A stretch of DNA of 64,000 nucleotides from Pseudorhodoferax sp047601025 (lineage in GTDB: Bacteria; Pseudomonadota; Gammaproteobacteria; Burkholderiales; Burkholderiaceae_C). Shown here in pieces: positions 21,344 through 33,361 of this stretch. Positions within the stretch are counted from its first letter, which is position 1. Every line of letters starts with the position of its first letter. Where the stretch lies: the NCBI RefSeq assembly GCF_047601025.1, contig NZ_JASGJZ010000001.1, positions 1,798,001 through 1,862,000 of the forward strand, written 5' to 3'. Under the pieces are notes generated by a model. It saw only the letters and a program-made list of their open reading frames with translations. It had not been told where the DNA came from and ran no database searches. The position numbers and the translations under genes are program-made.

Positions 21344-21550
21344 TCAGAACGTGTGGATGGACCGGTCGCGGCCACGGCGGGGCGTGGCGGACCGCGGGCC
21401 GCCGCCCTGGCGGGTGCCAGGGCAAGGATTGCAACGCCCGCGTGCGGCCCGGCATGCCCCGGCCCGCAAGGCGAGGCCCGAAGCGCGTCGGTGGTGCGGG
21501 AAGCAGGTGGTCATCGGGCCTCGCGTGCGCGTGAGCGGTTCGTCCACGCC
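21344..21550 (-). repeat. Dispersed intergenic repeat, copy A
   Basis: This fills the gap between birA and the SPOR gene. Its reverse complement aligns along its length with the regions at 33091-33301 and 51046-51446: a GTGGACGAACCGCTC-like head, GGCCCGATGACC, then TGCCCTGGCACCCGCCAGGG and a tail ending CGTTCTGA. An ATG at 21514 opens a 56-codon frame ending exactly at the TTCTGA tail; the peptide is Arg-rich (MTTCFPHHRR ... DRSIHTF). Whether it is a gene or a transposable or structural repeat is unknown. Confidence 0.75.
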
Positions 21551-21551
21551 T

Positions 21552-22310
21552 TCAGGCGCCCGTGGGCCGCACGCTGACTTCGTCGCTGTCGATGCAGCGC
21601 AGCCCGTCCGCGGTCTGCACGCGCAGCGCGCCGTTGGGCTGCACGCCGTCGCCGCGGCCCTCGGTGCCGTCGGACAGGCGCAGCGGCCGGCCGCGCAGCA
21701 GGTCCAGCGCCTCGAAGGCCGCGTGGAACGGCGCGAAGCCCGCGGCCTCGAAGCGCAGCACGGCCCGCACCAGCGCCGGCGCGACGGCGCCCAGCGCGCG
21801 CGGCGCGTCCCAGTCCGGCCGCAGCTCGGCCAGCGCGGCCGGCGCCGTGGACAGGCCCTCGCCCGCGCGCGGCGCGATGTTCAGGCCGATGCCGACGATG
21901 GCGTGGCGCGCACCGCCGGCGGCGGCCGTCTCGATCAGGATGCCGCCGAGCTTGCGGCCGCCCAGCCACAGGTCGTTCGGCCACTTGAGCCGCAGGTCGG
22001 GATGCAGGCTGCCGGCCACGGCCACGCCCACCGCCAGCGACAGCCCGGACCAGTCCGCCGGCGCCAGCGGCAGCGCCAGCGACATCGCCAGCGAGGCGCC
22101 TGGCTCGCCCTGCCAGGGCCGGCCCATGCGGCCGCGGCCGGCGCTCTGGCGCTCGGCCACCAGCAGCGTGGGCTCGGGCCGGCCGGCGCGGATGCGGCGC
22201 AGCAGCTCGCTGTTGCTCGAATCGATCTCCGGCAGCACCTCCACCGTGAAGCCGGGCAGCAGCGGCGCCACGTCCTCCCAGATCTGCTCGGCCGGCCAGC
22301 GCAGCGTCAT
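21552..22310 (-). CDS. birA: Biotin-[acetyl-CoA-carboxylase] ligase
   Basis: The 252-residue protein is the catalytic-only form without the N-terminal DNA-binding domain. It shows AERQSAGRGRMGRPW (biotinyl-adenylate loop), LKWPNDLWLGGRKLGGIL (catalytic Lys) and IVGIGLNIAP, then a small SH3-like C-terminal domain. It attaches biotin to the carrier protein of acetyl-CoA carboxylase. It lacks the repressor domain, so it should not regulate biotin genes. Confidence 0.93.
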   Translation of the reverse strand: MTLRWPAEQIWEDVAPLLPGFTVEVLPEIDSSNSELLRRIRAGRPEPTLLVAERQSAGRGRMGRPWQGEPGASLAMSLALPLAPADWSGLSLAVGVAVAGSLHPDLRLKWPNDLWLGGRKLGGILIETAAAGGARHAIVGIGLNIAPRAGEGLSTAPAALAELRPDWDAPRALGAVAPALVRAVLRFEAAGFAPFHAAFEALDLLRGRPLRLSDGTEGRGDGVQPNGALRVQTADGLRCIDSDEVSVRPTGA

Positions 22311-22312
22311 CC

Positions 22313-22580
22313 CGGCTCTCCATGGTGCCGGCGCGCCGCCCGCAGGGCATGGAACCGGTCCGCAGGCCGCGGGTTCGCACGGCCGCGGAGCAGGCCATGC
22401 CAGTGGACGCCGCGGGCCGGCCTGACCGGACCGCAGGCCTGCCTCGCAGGCCGCAGCTGCGCCGGGGGGGCCGCCTCGCCGGGCCGCCCAGGCCGGCGTA
22501 GGCAGGCTCGGAGCCGCGGCCCGCCGCCCGCTCGAGGGGGTTGGCGCAGCGCGCAGCGCGCAGACCGGGGGTGCTTCATT
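22313..22580. repeat. GC-rich intergenic element with internal inverted repeats
   Basis: The 268 bases between the birA start and the SET gene stop hold no convincing gene. The minus strand starts with a frame reading MKHPRSARCALRQPP, which resembles the spurious MKHPR-type frames that I recall from G+C-rich intergenic repeats of Comamonadaceae. Inverted repeats are present (GGCATGG at 22346-22352 with CCATGCC at 22395-22401; a GCAGGCCTGC palindrome near 22432). It differs from the 210-bp repeat family. Confidence 0.45.
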
Positions 22581-23054
22581 TCAAGCCTTCCTGCTGCGGC
22601 GCTTGGGAGACAGCAGCGTGCCGCGGCAGCCCGGGGTGCCGCACCAGCACGGGTACTCGGCCTTGAGCTTCTTCGTGTACCGCTCGTCGACGACCAGGCC
22701 GTAGTCGTAGTTCAGCTCCTCGCCGGCATGGATGTCGCGCAGCGCCCGGATGAAGATGCGGCCGCCCTCCTCGTCGGCGATGCAGTTGGGCTCGCAGGCG
22801 TGGTTGATCCAGCGCGCGGAGTTGCCGCCGAACTTGCCGTCGATCACGCGGTCGGCGTCGATGTGGAAGTAGAAGGTGTGGTTCGGGTTGTCGGGATCGT
22901 GCGGGTGGCGGTCCTGCGCCTCCTGCCAGCTGATGATCTCGCCGACGTACTCGATGATGGTCTCGCCCTCGGCGATGTCCTGCACGGCGAACACGCCCTT
23001 GCCGTGCACGCCGGAGCGTCGGACCTGGATGCGGCGCGCGGATTTTGGAGGCAC
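22581..23054 (-). CDS. SET-domain lysine methyltransferase-like protein
   Basis: The 157-residue protein is almost entirely a SET domain: SGVHGKGVFAVQDIAEGE, the active-site knot ARWINHACEPNC with ELNYDYGL, and a post-SET cysteine cluster (CWCGTPGCRG). The catalytic Tyr and the Cys cluster are intact, so an S-adenosylmethionine-dependent protein methyltransferase is expected. The start is a GTG at 23054. The target in bacteria is not established. It is divergent from topB, whose product carries a Lys/Ala-rich histone-like stretch that is one conceivable substrate (inference). Confidence 0.88.
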   Translation of the reverse strand: MPPKSARRIQVRRSGVHGKGVFAVQDIAEGETIIEYVGEIISWQEAQDRHPHDPDNPNHTFYFHIDADRVIDGKFGGNSARWINHACEPNCIADEEGGRIFIRALRDIHAGEELNYDYGLVVDERYTKKLKAEYPCWCGTPGCRGTLLSPKRRSRKA

Positions 23055-23175
23055 TGCGAAACTCTGTTAGTTTAGAAAAAGCACCTGCGCGCATGCGCGC
23101 GAGGGCCCGGATTGTAGGAGCGGCCACAGCGGCCCCGCCCGCCGGAACCTTTGAAAGAACCACGACCCTTTCCCT

Positions 23176-26142
<2,967 letters not shown>

Positions 26143-26149
26143 CGGCGCC

Positions 26150-27136
26150 ATGCGCATCGCCCTGCCGCGCCGCCGCCTGCTGTCCTGCGCCGGCCTGTCG
26201 CTCGCCGCGCTGGCGCTGCCGGCGCGGGCCGCCTGGCCCGACAGGCCGGTCCGCCTGGTGGTGCCGTTCCCGCCCGGGCAGGCCACCGACATCTTCGCGC
26301 GGGCGCTGGCCGAGCGGCTGTCGCAGCGCCTGGGCCAGCCGGTCGTCGTGGAGAACAAGGCCGGCGCCGGCAGCAACATCGGCACCGAGCTGGTGGCGCG
26401 CGCCGCGCCGGACGGCACCACGCTGCTGGTGGCCGGCAGCGCCATGGCGGTCAACCAGACGCTGTACCGCAAGCTTTCCTACGACCCGCGGAAGGACCTG
26501 GCCGGCATCTCGCTGATCGCCAAGGTGCCGCTGGTGTTCCTGGCCACGCCGCAGTCCGGCATCGCCTCGATGGCGCAGCTGGTGCGGCAGGCCAAGGCCG
26601 CGCCCGGCCGGCTGAACTACGCCAGCGCCGGCATCGGCGGCACACAGCACCTGGCCGGCGAGATGTTCAAGGCCCGGGCCGGCGTGTTCGTCACCCACAT
26701 CCCGTACCGCGGCAGCGGGCCGGCGCAGGCCGACTTCCTGGGCAACCAGCTGCCGCTGATGGTCGATTCGGTGACGGCTGCGCTGCCCAACATCCAGGCC
26801 GGCCGCGCCGTGGCGCTGGCCGTGACCTCGGCCACGCGCTCCAGCCAGCTGCCGGACGTGCCCACCGTGCGCGAGAGCGGCGTGCCCGGCCTGCAGGACT
26901 TCGAGGCCGTCGGCTGGCTCGGCCTGATGGCGCCGCGCGGCACGCCGCCGGAGATCCTGGCCCGGCTGAACCAGGAGGTGGTGGCCATCCTGCGCGACGA
27001 CGAGATGGCCAAGTTCATCCGCGACCGCGGCTCCGAGCCGGCGCCGACCACGGGCCCGGCGTTCGACCGCTTCGTCGCCGACGAGATCGCGAAGTGGGGC
27101 GCGGCGGTGAAGGCCTCGGGGGCGACGGCGGACTGA
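26150..27136 (+). CDS. Bug-family periplasmic solute receptor
   Basis: The 328-residue protein starts 7 bases after the topB stop with MRIALPRRRLLSCAG and a signal peptide ending near PARAAW. The mature start WPDRPVRLVVPFPPGQATD and the AGIGGTQHLAGEMFK and THIPYRGSGPAQAD motifs are the binding-lobe signatures. It is the first of four Bug genes running to 31810, all on the plus strand. Ligand unknown. Confidence 0.92.
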   Translation: MRIALPRRRLLSCAGLSLAALALPARAAWPDRPVRLVVPFPPGQATDIFARALAERLSQRLGQPVVVENKAGAGSNIGTELVARAAPDGTTLLVAGSAMAVNQTLYRKLSYDPRKDLAGISLIAKVPLVFLATPQSGIASMAQLVRQAKAAPGRLNYASAGIGGTQHLAGEMFKARAGVFVTHIPYRGSGPAQADFLGNQLPLMVDSVTAALPNIQAGRAVALAVTSATRSSQLPDVPTVRESGVPGLQDFEAVGWLGLMAPRGTPPEILARLNQEVVAILRDDEMAKFIRDRGSEPAPTTGPAFDRFVADEIAKWGAAVKASGATAD

Positions 27137-27334
27137 CGCCCGGCGCCGCCCGCGCGTCCATCTTCGCGTCCTCGGCGCCTTGGTCTGCGGCGCTGCTGCC
27201 TTCCGGTCCGGTGGGCGGCGCAGGGTGCGCGCCCGGTTCATCGACGGTGAACGCAGGTTTCAGGATTTCCGAATCGCGTCCGGGCCGGCGGGGCCCAGAA
27301 TGCGCCGTACAGAAGGCACACCAGGAGACAACCG

Positions 27335-28381
27335 TTGGAACGCACCCCAGACCATTGCGCCCGGATTCGACGTACGGCGCCCGACGCGGCGCGCAGGCGC
27401 CTGGCCGGCCGCCTCTTCGCCGGTGCGTGGATCGCCGCGGCGGCGCTGACCGCTGCCGCGCCGAGCGCGGCGGCCGACTTCCCGAGCCGTCCCGTCCGGA
27501 TCATCGTTCCATTCACGCCGGGCACGCCGGGCGAGATCTGGATGCGCGCTGCTGCCCAGCGCCTGCAGGTGATGTGGGGACAGCCCATCATCATCGAGAA
27601 CCGGCCTGGCGCCGGCGGGCTCGTGGGTGCCGAGGCGGTGGCGCGGTCGACGCCGGACGGACACACCCTGCTCTTCGGAAGCCCGTCCACGGCCATGGGC
27701 AAGCTGACCTCGGCGAGCATCAAGTTCGATCCGCAGGAAGTGCTCGTCCCGGTCCGCAAGGTGATGAACTACAAGATCGTGCTCGTCACCAACGCCGAGA
27801 TGCGGTCCAAGGCGAAGGACATCCAGGAGTTCATCGCCTTGAGCAAGGTCCGTCCGGGCGGCATGTTCTTCGGCAGCACCGGGACGGGCTCGACCGTGGG
27901 CGTCGCGGGCGCGATCAGCTCGCGCGGGCTCGGCATCTCCTACACGGCGGTCGACTACGCCGGACTGGCCCAGTACCTGGTGGCGTTGCAGCGCGACGAA
28001 GTCCAGTACGCGCTCTATCCGACGACGGCCATCAAGCAGTTCATCGACAACGGCCAGCTCCATCCGCTCGTGGTGCTCTCGGACGAGCGCTATGCCGAGC
28101 TGCCGGCGGTCCCGACGATCCGTGAAGCGGGCTACAAGGGGTTCCTGCCGGGATCCTGGACGGGGGTGTTCGCGCCCAGGGGCACGCCGCAGGCGGTCAT
28201 CGACAAGCTCAGCCGCGACATGCAGACCGTCGCGTTCGCGCCGGACTTCCGGCCGACCATCGAGGCACAGATCGGGGGGCTGACGCCGCAGTCCGATCCG
28301 CAGATCTTCGCCAGGGAGCTGGAGGTCGAGACGAAGAACCTGAAGGAATTCTTCGACGCGATCGGGTTCAAGCCGCAGTGA
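27335..28381 (+). CDS. Bug-family periplasmic solute receptor (paralogue of the one at 28-1011)
   Basis: The 348-residue product begins with TTG at 27335, supported by AGGAG 7 bases upstream, and a 22-residue basic n-region before the hydrophobic core (LAGRLFAGAWIAAAALTA). The mature part starts FPSRPVRIIVPFTPGTPGE. STAMGKLTSASIKFDPQ differs at one residue from the same block in the Bug protein at 28-1011, and both end FFxxIxFKP, so these two are the nearest relatives in the window. Base composition is slightly less G+C-rich than the neighbouring Bug genes. Confidence 0.9.
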   Translation: MERTPDHCARIRRTAPDAARRRLAGRLFAGAWIAAAALTAAAPSAAADFPSRPVRIIVPFTPGTPGEIWMRAAAQRLQVMWGQPIIIENRPGAGGLVGAEAVARSTPDGHTLLFGSPSTAMGKLTSASIKFDPQEVLVPVRKVMNYKIVLVTNAEMRSKAKDIQEFIALSKVRPGGMFFGSTGTGSTVGVAGAISSRGLGISYTAVDYAGLAQYLVALQRDEVQYALYPTTAIKQFIDNGQLHPLVVLSDERYAELPAVPTIREAGYKGFLPGSWTGVFAPRGTPQAVIDKLSRDMQTVAFAPDFRPTIEAQIGGLTPQSDPQIFARELEVETKNLKEFFDAIGFKPQ

Positions 28382-28562
28382 CCGCGCCCGCCGCCGCCAG
28401 CGCTGGTGCGCGGCGGCGGCCCGGGTGCCGACGCTGCGAGGCAGCGCAGCGGAGCAGACCCGGGCCCTGTGGCAGACTCGCCGCCCAGGCCCGCGCCAGA
28501 CCGGGTCGCGGCCCCACGCCCGCCGCACCCGCGGCTCCTGCGTCTCTCCGAGGATCTTCACC

Positions 28563-29537
28563 ATGCTGCGCATCCGCCGTCTCGCGTTGCTGCTGCCCGT
28601 GCTCGCCTGGCTGGCGGGCCCGGCGGCCGCGGCCGAGGCCTTTCCGAACAAGCCGATCACCCTCATCGTCAACGGCGGCGCCGGCAGCCTGCCGGACCTG
28701 TTCGCCCGCCCGCTGGCCGACCGGCTGCGCCAGTCGCTGGGCCAGGCCGTCGTCGTGGACAACCGGCCCGGCGCCGGCGGCATGGTCGCCATGCAGGCGC
28801 TCAAGGCCGCGCCGGCCGACGGCCACGTGCTGGCGCTGATCACGAATGCGCACGCGGTGTGGAACCCCTACGTGTTCCCCCGGCTCAGCTACGACCCCGT
28901 GGCCGACCTGCAGCCGGTCAGCCCCGTGGCCGTGATCCCGATGGCGCTGGCCGTCAACGCCAGGCTGCCGGCCGCGACGCTGGAAGACCTCGTCGCGCTG
29001 GCCAAGGCGAAGCCGGGCACGCTGAACTACGCCTCGTCCTCCAACGGCAGCCCGCCGCACGTGCTGTTCGAGCTGCTCAAGAGCCAGACCGGCGCCGACA
29101 TCGTGCACGTGCCGTTCAAGACCGGGCCGGACGCGCTGACCTCGGTCGCGGGTGGCGACACGCAGATCTACTTCGCCGCGACCTCGCTGCTGGAGCCGAT
29201 GGTGCTGGACGGCCGGCTGCGCGTGCTGGCCGTCAGCCCCGCGGTGGACAGCCCGGCGTTCCGCGCCGCGCCCACGCTGGCCAGCCGCGGCCACCCCGGC
29301 TTCGAGGGCGCCGTGTGGCTGGGCGTGGTGGCCCGCACCGGCGTGCCGGCCGAGGTCGTCGCGCAGCTGAACCGCGCCATCGGCGCGGCGCTGCAGGACC
29401 CCGCCATGCAGCAAGCCATCGCCGCCCACGGCTCCATCGTCTGGCACGACAGCGCGGCCGCCTTCGCCCAGCGCATCGCGCAAGACCGCCAGCTGTGGAC
29501 GCCGCTGCTGCAAAAGCTCGGCATCCAGGCGAATTGA
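28563..29537 (+). CDS. Bug-family periplasmic solute receptor
   Basis: The 324-residue protein has a signal peptide (MLRIRRLALLLPVLAWLAG, cleavage near AAAAEA) and the mature start FPNKPITLIVNGGAGSLPDLFAR. VVDNRPGAGGMVAMQALK and LNYASSSNGSPPHVLFELL are the lobe motifs. The usual P-F/Y-P-A-G start is replaced by NGGAG. It is followed after 49 bases by an M20 amidohydrolase gene, so the bound ligand may be an amide or its product. The ATG at 28563 was chosen for the signal peptide. Confidence 0.9.
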   Translation: MLRIRRLALLLPVLAWLAGPAAAAEAFPNKPITLIVNGGAGSLPDLFARPLADRLRQSLGQAVVVDNRPGAGGMVAMQALKAAPADGHVLALITNAHAVWNPYVFPRLSYDPVADLQPVSPVAVIPMALAVNARLPAATLEDLVALAKAKPGTLNYASSSNGSPPHVLFELLKSQTGADIVHVPFKTGPDALTSVAGGDTQIYFAATSLLEPMVLDGRLRVLAVSPAVDSPAFRAAPTLASRGHPGFEGAVWLGVVARTGVPAEVVAQLNRAIGAALQDPAMQQAIAAHGSIVWHDSAAAFAQRIAQDRQLWTPLLQKLGIQAN

Positions 29538-29586
29538 GCCGCGCGCCCGCCCCCGCCCCAGTCCCCTCCGAGCCCTGGACCACCGC

Positions 29587-30780
29587 ATGAACCTGATCGA
29601 CGACATCGTCGCCGAGCACGCCGCGCTGCAGGCCGTGCGCCGCGACCTCCACGCCCACCCCGAACTGGCCTTCGAGGAGACGCGCACCGCCGACCGCGTG
29701 GCCGAGCTGCTGGTGCGCTGGAACATCCCGGTCCACCGCGGCCTGGGCCGCACCGGCGTGGTCGGCACCGTGCGCTGCGGCAGCTCGCCGCGCGCGATCG
29801 GCCTGCGCGCCGACATGGATGCGCTGCCGATGGCCGAGCACAACCGCTTCGCGCACGCCAGCCGCCACGCCGGCAAGATGCACGCCTGCGGCCACGACGG
29901 CCACACCACGATGCTGCTGGGCGCGGCGCAGCAGCTCGCGCGGCTGCGCGACGCCGGCGGCTTCGACGGCACCGTGCACCTGATCTTCCAGCCGGCCGAG
30001 GAGCACGGCGGCGGCGCGCGCGTGATGATGCAGGACGGGCTGTTCGAGAAATTCCCCTGCGAGGCCGTGTTCGGCATGCACAACATGCCGGGCATCCCGG
30101 TCGGCCAGCTCGCCATCTCGCCGGGGCCGGTGCTGGCCTCGAACAACGAGTTCCGGCTGACGGTGCGCGGCAAGGGCGGCCATGCGGCCATGCCGCACCT
30201 GGCGGTCGATCCGATCCCGGTGGCCGGCGCGATCCTGCAGGCCCTGCAGACCATCGTCAGCCGCAACAAGAAGCCGCTGGAGACGGCGGTGGTCTCGGTC
30301 ACGATGCTGCGCGCCGGCGACGTGCCCAACGTGATCCCGGACCACTGCGAGATGCAGGGCTCGGTGCGCGCCTACACGGCCGAGACGCTGGACCTGATCG
30401 AGCGCCGCATGCGCGAGATCGCGCTGCACACCGGCGCGGTGTTCGGCGCGCAGGTGGACGTCGAGTTCCGCCGCAACTACCCCTCCACCGTGAACCACGC
30501 GGCCGAGAGCGCATTCGCGCGCCGCGTGGCCGAGGAGGTGTTCGGCGCGCAGAACGTCGTGCCCCAGGTGCCGATCATGGCGGCCGAGGACTTCTCCTTC
30601 ATGCTGGAGCAGGTGCCCGGCTGCTACGCCTTCATCGGCAACGGCGACGGCGAGCACCGCCTGCCCGGCCACGGCGACGGCCCCTGCCTGGTGCACAACC
30701 CCAGCTACGACTTCAACGACGCGCTGCTGCCGATGGGTGCGAGCTACTTCGTGCGGCTGGTGCAGCGCTGGTTCGCCTGA
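29587..30780 (+). CDS. M20-family amidohydrolase (hippurate hydrolase-like)
   Basis: The 397-residue protein has RRDLHAHPELAFEE, the metal-site loops GLRADMDALPM and HACGHDGHTTMLLGAA, QPAEEHGGGARVM with the catalytic Glu pair, a dimerisation domain starting GKGGHAAMPHLAVDPI, and the late GAEDF-type motif (AAEDFSFML). Family members hydrolyse N-acyl amino acids such as hippurate using two metals. It lies between two Bug genes on the same strand, so it may process an imported amide. The substrate is unknown. Confidence 0.9.
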   Translation: MNLIDDIVAEHAALQAVRRDLHAHPELAFEETRTADRVAELLVRWNIPVHRGLGRTGVVGTVRCGSSPRAIGLRADMDALPMAEHNRFAHASRHAGKMHACGHDGHTTMLLGAAQQLARLRDAGGFDGTVHLIFQPAEEHGGGARVMMQDGLFEKFPCEAVFGMHNMPGIPVGQLAISPGPVLASNNEFRLTVRGKGGHAAMPHLAVDPIPVAGAILQALQTIVSRNKKPLETAVVSVTMLRAGDVPNVIPDHCEMQGSVRAYTAETLDLIERRMREIALHTGAVFGAQVDVEFRRNYPSTVNHAAESAFARRVAEEVFGAQNVVPQVPIMAAEDFSFMLEQVPGCYAFIGNGDGEHRLPGHGDGPCLVHNPSYDFNDALLPMGASYFVRLVQRWFA

Positions 30781-30835
30781 GACGCCGGGGCGGGCCCCTA
30801 TGATCGCCGTCCCGATCCACCCGAGGAGACCCCCC

Positions 30836-31810
30836 ATGCACAAGACACTGCGGCGCATCGCCGCCTGCGCGCTGCTGGCCCTGGCGCACCTGCCGCAGAT
30901 GGCGCAGGCCGCGTTTCCGGAGAAGCCCATCCGCCTGGTCATCGGCTTTCCGGCCGGCGGCCCGCTGGACCAGCATGCGCGCCTGCTGTCCGACAAGCTG
31001 CAGGCCGTGCTGGGCCAGCCGATCGTGATCGACTACAAGTCCGGCGCCGGCGGCACCGTGGGCGCGCAGGAGGTGATGAAGGCGCCGGCCGACGGCTACA
31101 CGCTGATGCTGGCCAACACCGGCGTGATGGTCATCAACCCGGCGCTGTACGGCAAGCTGCCCTACGCCACGCTGCGCGACTTCACGCCGATCGCGCGCAC
31201 GGCCATGCAGCCGCTGGCGCTGCTGGTCACGCCCAAGCTGCCGGTGCGCACGCTGCAGGAGTTCACGGCCTATGCCAAGGAGCGGCCGGGCCAGCTGAAC
31301 TACGGCTCGGCCGGCAACGGCGGCATCAGCCACCTGGTGCCCGAGATGTTCAAGAACGCGGCCGGGCTGTTCATGGTCCACATCCCGTACCGCGGCAGCG
31401 CGCCGGCCTTCACCGACCTGATGGCCGGCCAGGTGCAGTTCATGGCCGAGTCGATCCCGCAGGCGGCCAGCTACCACAAGCAGGGCAAGGTGCGCGCGCT
31501 GGCCGTCACCAGCCGCGAGCGCAACCCGGCGCTGCCGGACGTGCCCACGGTGATCGAGTCCGGGCTCAAGGGCTTCGAGGTCGTGGGCTTCTACGGCTTC
31601 CTGGCGCCGGCCGGGCTGCCGGCCGACATCACCGCCAGGCTGAGCGACGCCTTCGGCCAGGTGATGAACAACCCCGAGCTGCGCAGCCGCATGGTCGCGC
31701 AGGGCGCGGATCCGGCCTTCCTCGGCAGCGCGGACTTCGCCAGGTTCCTCGCGGCCGAGATGCCGCGCTGGGCGCAGGCCGTCAAGGCCTCCGGCGCGCG
31801 CCTGGACTGA
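30836..31810 (+). CDS. Bug-family periplasmic solute receptor
   Basis: The 324-residue protein starts at an ATG about 11 bases after GAGGAG, has a signal peptide MHKTLRRIAACALLALAHL and the mature start FPEKPIRLVIGFPAGGPLDQHAR. VIDYKSGAGGTVGAQEVMK and HIPYRGSAPAFTDLMAGQ are the binding-lobe motifs. It follows the amidohydrolase gene by 55 bases and precedes purT by 35 bases. The nearness to purT is probably coincidental. Confidence 0.91.
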   Translation: MHKTLRRIAACALLALAHLPQMAQAAFPEKPIRLVIGFPAGGPLDQHARLLSDKLQAVLGQPIVIDYKSGAGGTVGAQEVMKAPADGYTLMLANTGVMVINPALYGKLPYATLRDFTPIARTAMQPLALLVTPKLPVRTLQEFTAYAKERPGQLNYGSAGNGGISHLVPEMFKNAAGLFMVHIPYRGSAPAFTDLMAGQVQFMAESIPQAASYHKQGKVRALAVTSRERNPALPDVPTVIESGLKGFEVVGFYGFLAPAGLPADITARLSDAFGQVMNNPELRSRMVAQGADPAFLGSADFARFLAAEMPRWAQAVKASGARLD

Positions 31811-31845
31811 CGCCCTCCCTCCCTTTTCCCTTCCGACGATCGACC

Positions 31846-33087
31846 ATGACCACCCTCGGCACACCTCTTTCGCCCGGCGCCACGCGCGTGATGCTGCTGG
31901 GCGCCGGCGAACTCGGCAAGGAGGTGCTGATCGCGCTGCAGCGCCTGGGCGTGGAGACCATCGCGGTGGACCGCTACGCCGGCGCGCCCGGCCACCAGGT
32001 CGCGCACCGCGCCCACACCATCGCGATGAGCGACCCCGTCCCGCTGAAGGCGCTGATCGCGCAGGAGCGGCCGCACTGGGTCGTGCCCGAGATCGAGGCC
32101 ATCGCCACCCCGGCGCTGCAGGAGCTGGAAGCCGCCGGCCAGGTGCGCGTGGTGCCCACGGCCCGCGCCGCGCGGCTGACCATGGACCGCGAGGGCATCC
32201 GCCGCCTGGCGGCCGAGACGCTGGGCCTGCCGACCAGCCCGTACCGCTTCTGCGACTCGCCCGAGGAACTGCAGGCCGCGATCGACGGCCGGGACGGCGC
32301 GCCGGGCGTGGGCTACCCCTGCATCGTCAAGCCCGTCATGAGCAGCTCCGGCAAGGGCCAGAGCAAGGTCGACGGCCCGGCCGGCGTGCGCCGGGCCTGG
32401 GACGACGCGATGGCCGGCGGCCGCGTGAGCCATGGCCGCGTGATCGTCGAGGGCTTCATCGACTTCGACTACGAGATCACGCTGCTGACGGTGCGCGCCC
32501 GCGCCGCGGACGGCAGCGTGCAGACGCAGTTCTGCGCGCCGATCGGCCACCTGCAGGTCGGCGGCGACTACGTGGAGAGCTGGCAGCCCCATCCCATGCG
32601 ACCGGCCGCGCTGGAGCGGGCCCGCGCCATCGCCAAGGCCGTGACCGACGACCTGGGCCGCGGCCCGGATGGCCAGCCTGCCGGCTGCGGCCTGTTCGGC
32701 GTGGAGCTGTTCGTCAAGGGCGACCACGTCTGGTTCAGCGAGGTCAGCCCGCGCCCGCACGACACCGGCATGGTGACCATGGCCACGCAGTGGCAGAACG
32801 AGTTCGAGCTGCATGCGCGCGCCATCCTCGGCCTGCCGGTGGACACCGGCCTGAAGACGCCCGGCGCCAGCGCCGTGGTCTACGGCGGCGTGGATGCGGC
32901 CGGCATCGTCTTCGACGGGGTGGACGAGGCGCTGCGCGTGCCCGGCACCGAGATCCGCCTGTTCGGCAAGCCCGAGAGCTTCGCCAAGCGCCGCATGGGC
33001 GTGCTGCTGGCGCGCGACGCCGACGTCGAGCAGGCGCGCGCGAACGCCCGGCGCGCGGCGGCGCTGGTCCGGCCGCGCGCGGCCTGA
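31846..33087 (+). CDS. purT: Phosphoribosylglycinamide formyltransferase 2 (formate-dependent)
   Basis: The 413-residue protein is a full-length ATP-grasp enzyme: VMLLGAGELGKEVLIALQRLG, the ATP loop CIVKPVMSSSGKGQS, and SEVSPRPHDTGMVTM near residue 300. It makes formyl-GAR from GAR, formate and ATP in purine synthesis. It depends on free formate, which PurU (encoded at 40051-40905) releases from 10-formyl-THF. The start MTTLGTPLSPGATRVMLLG is the family pattern. Confidence 0.97.
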   Translation: MTTLGTPLSPGATRVMLLGAGELGKEVLIALQRLGVETIAVDRYAGAPGHQVAHRAHTIAMSDPVPLKALIAQERPHWVVPEIEAIATPALQELEAAGQVRVVPTARAARLTMDREGIRRLAAETLGLPTSPYRFCDSPEELQAAIDGRDGAPGVGYPCIVKPVMSSSGKGQSKVDGPAGVRRAWDDAMAGGRVSHGRVIVEGFIDFDYEITLLTVRARAADGSVQTQFCAPIGHLQVGGDYVESWQPHPMRPAALERARAIAKAVTDDLGRGPDGQPAGCGLFGVELFVKGDHVWFSEVSPRPHDTGMVTMATQWQNEFELHARAILGLPVDTGLKTPGASAVVYGGVDAAGIVFDGVDEALRVPGTEIRLFGKPESFAKRRMGVLLARDADVEQARANARRAAALVRPRAA

Positions 33088-33090
33088 AGG

Positions 33091-33301
33091 GGTGCACGGA
33101 CCGCCCGCACCCACGCGGGGCCCGATGGCCACCTGCTGCTTCCTGCACCATCGCCGCTTCCCGGGCCACCCCGCGCTGCGAGGCCGGGCCCGCCGGACCG
33201 CAGGCGGGCGTTGCCGTCCTCGCCCTGGCATGCGCCGGGGCGGCGGCCCGCGGCCCGCCCCACCCCGTCGTGGGCGCGGCCGGTCGATTCACCCCTTCTG
33301 A
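33091..33301 (+). repeat. Dispersed intergenic repeat, copy B
   Basis: This lies between purT and the mechanosensitive channel gene. It has the same order of blocks as copies A and C: a GTGCACGGACCG head, GGCCCGATGGCC, CGCCGGACCGCAGGCGGGCG, a CCCTGGCATGCGCC core and a tail GATTCACCCCTTCTGA. An ATG at 33125 opens a 58-codon frame that ends at the TGA of the tail. The peptide is Arg-rich (MATCCFLHHRR ... GRSIHPF). The remaining 60 bases before the channel gene show nothing recognisable. Confidence 0.75.
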
Positions 33302-33361
33302 CCGGCCATCCCGATCCCGCGCCGGGCGCGGGCACATGGCGGGCGCCGCTAGCATGCCCGC

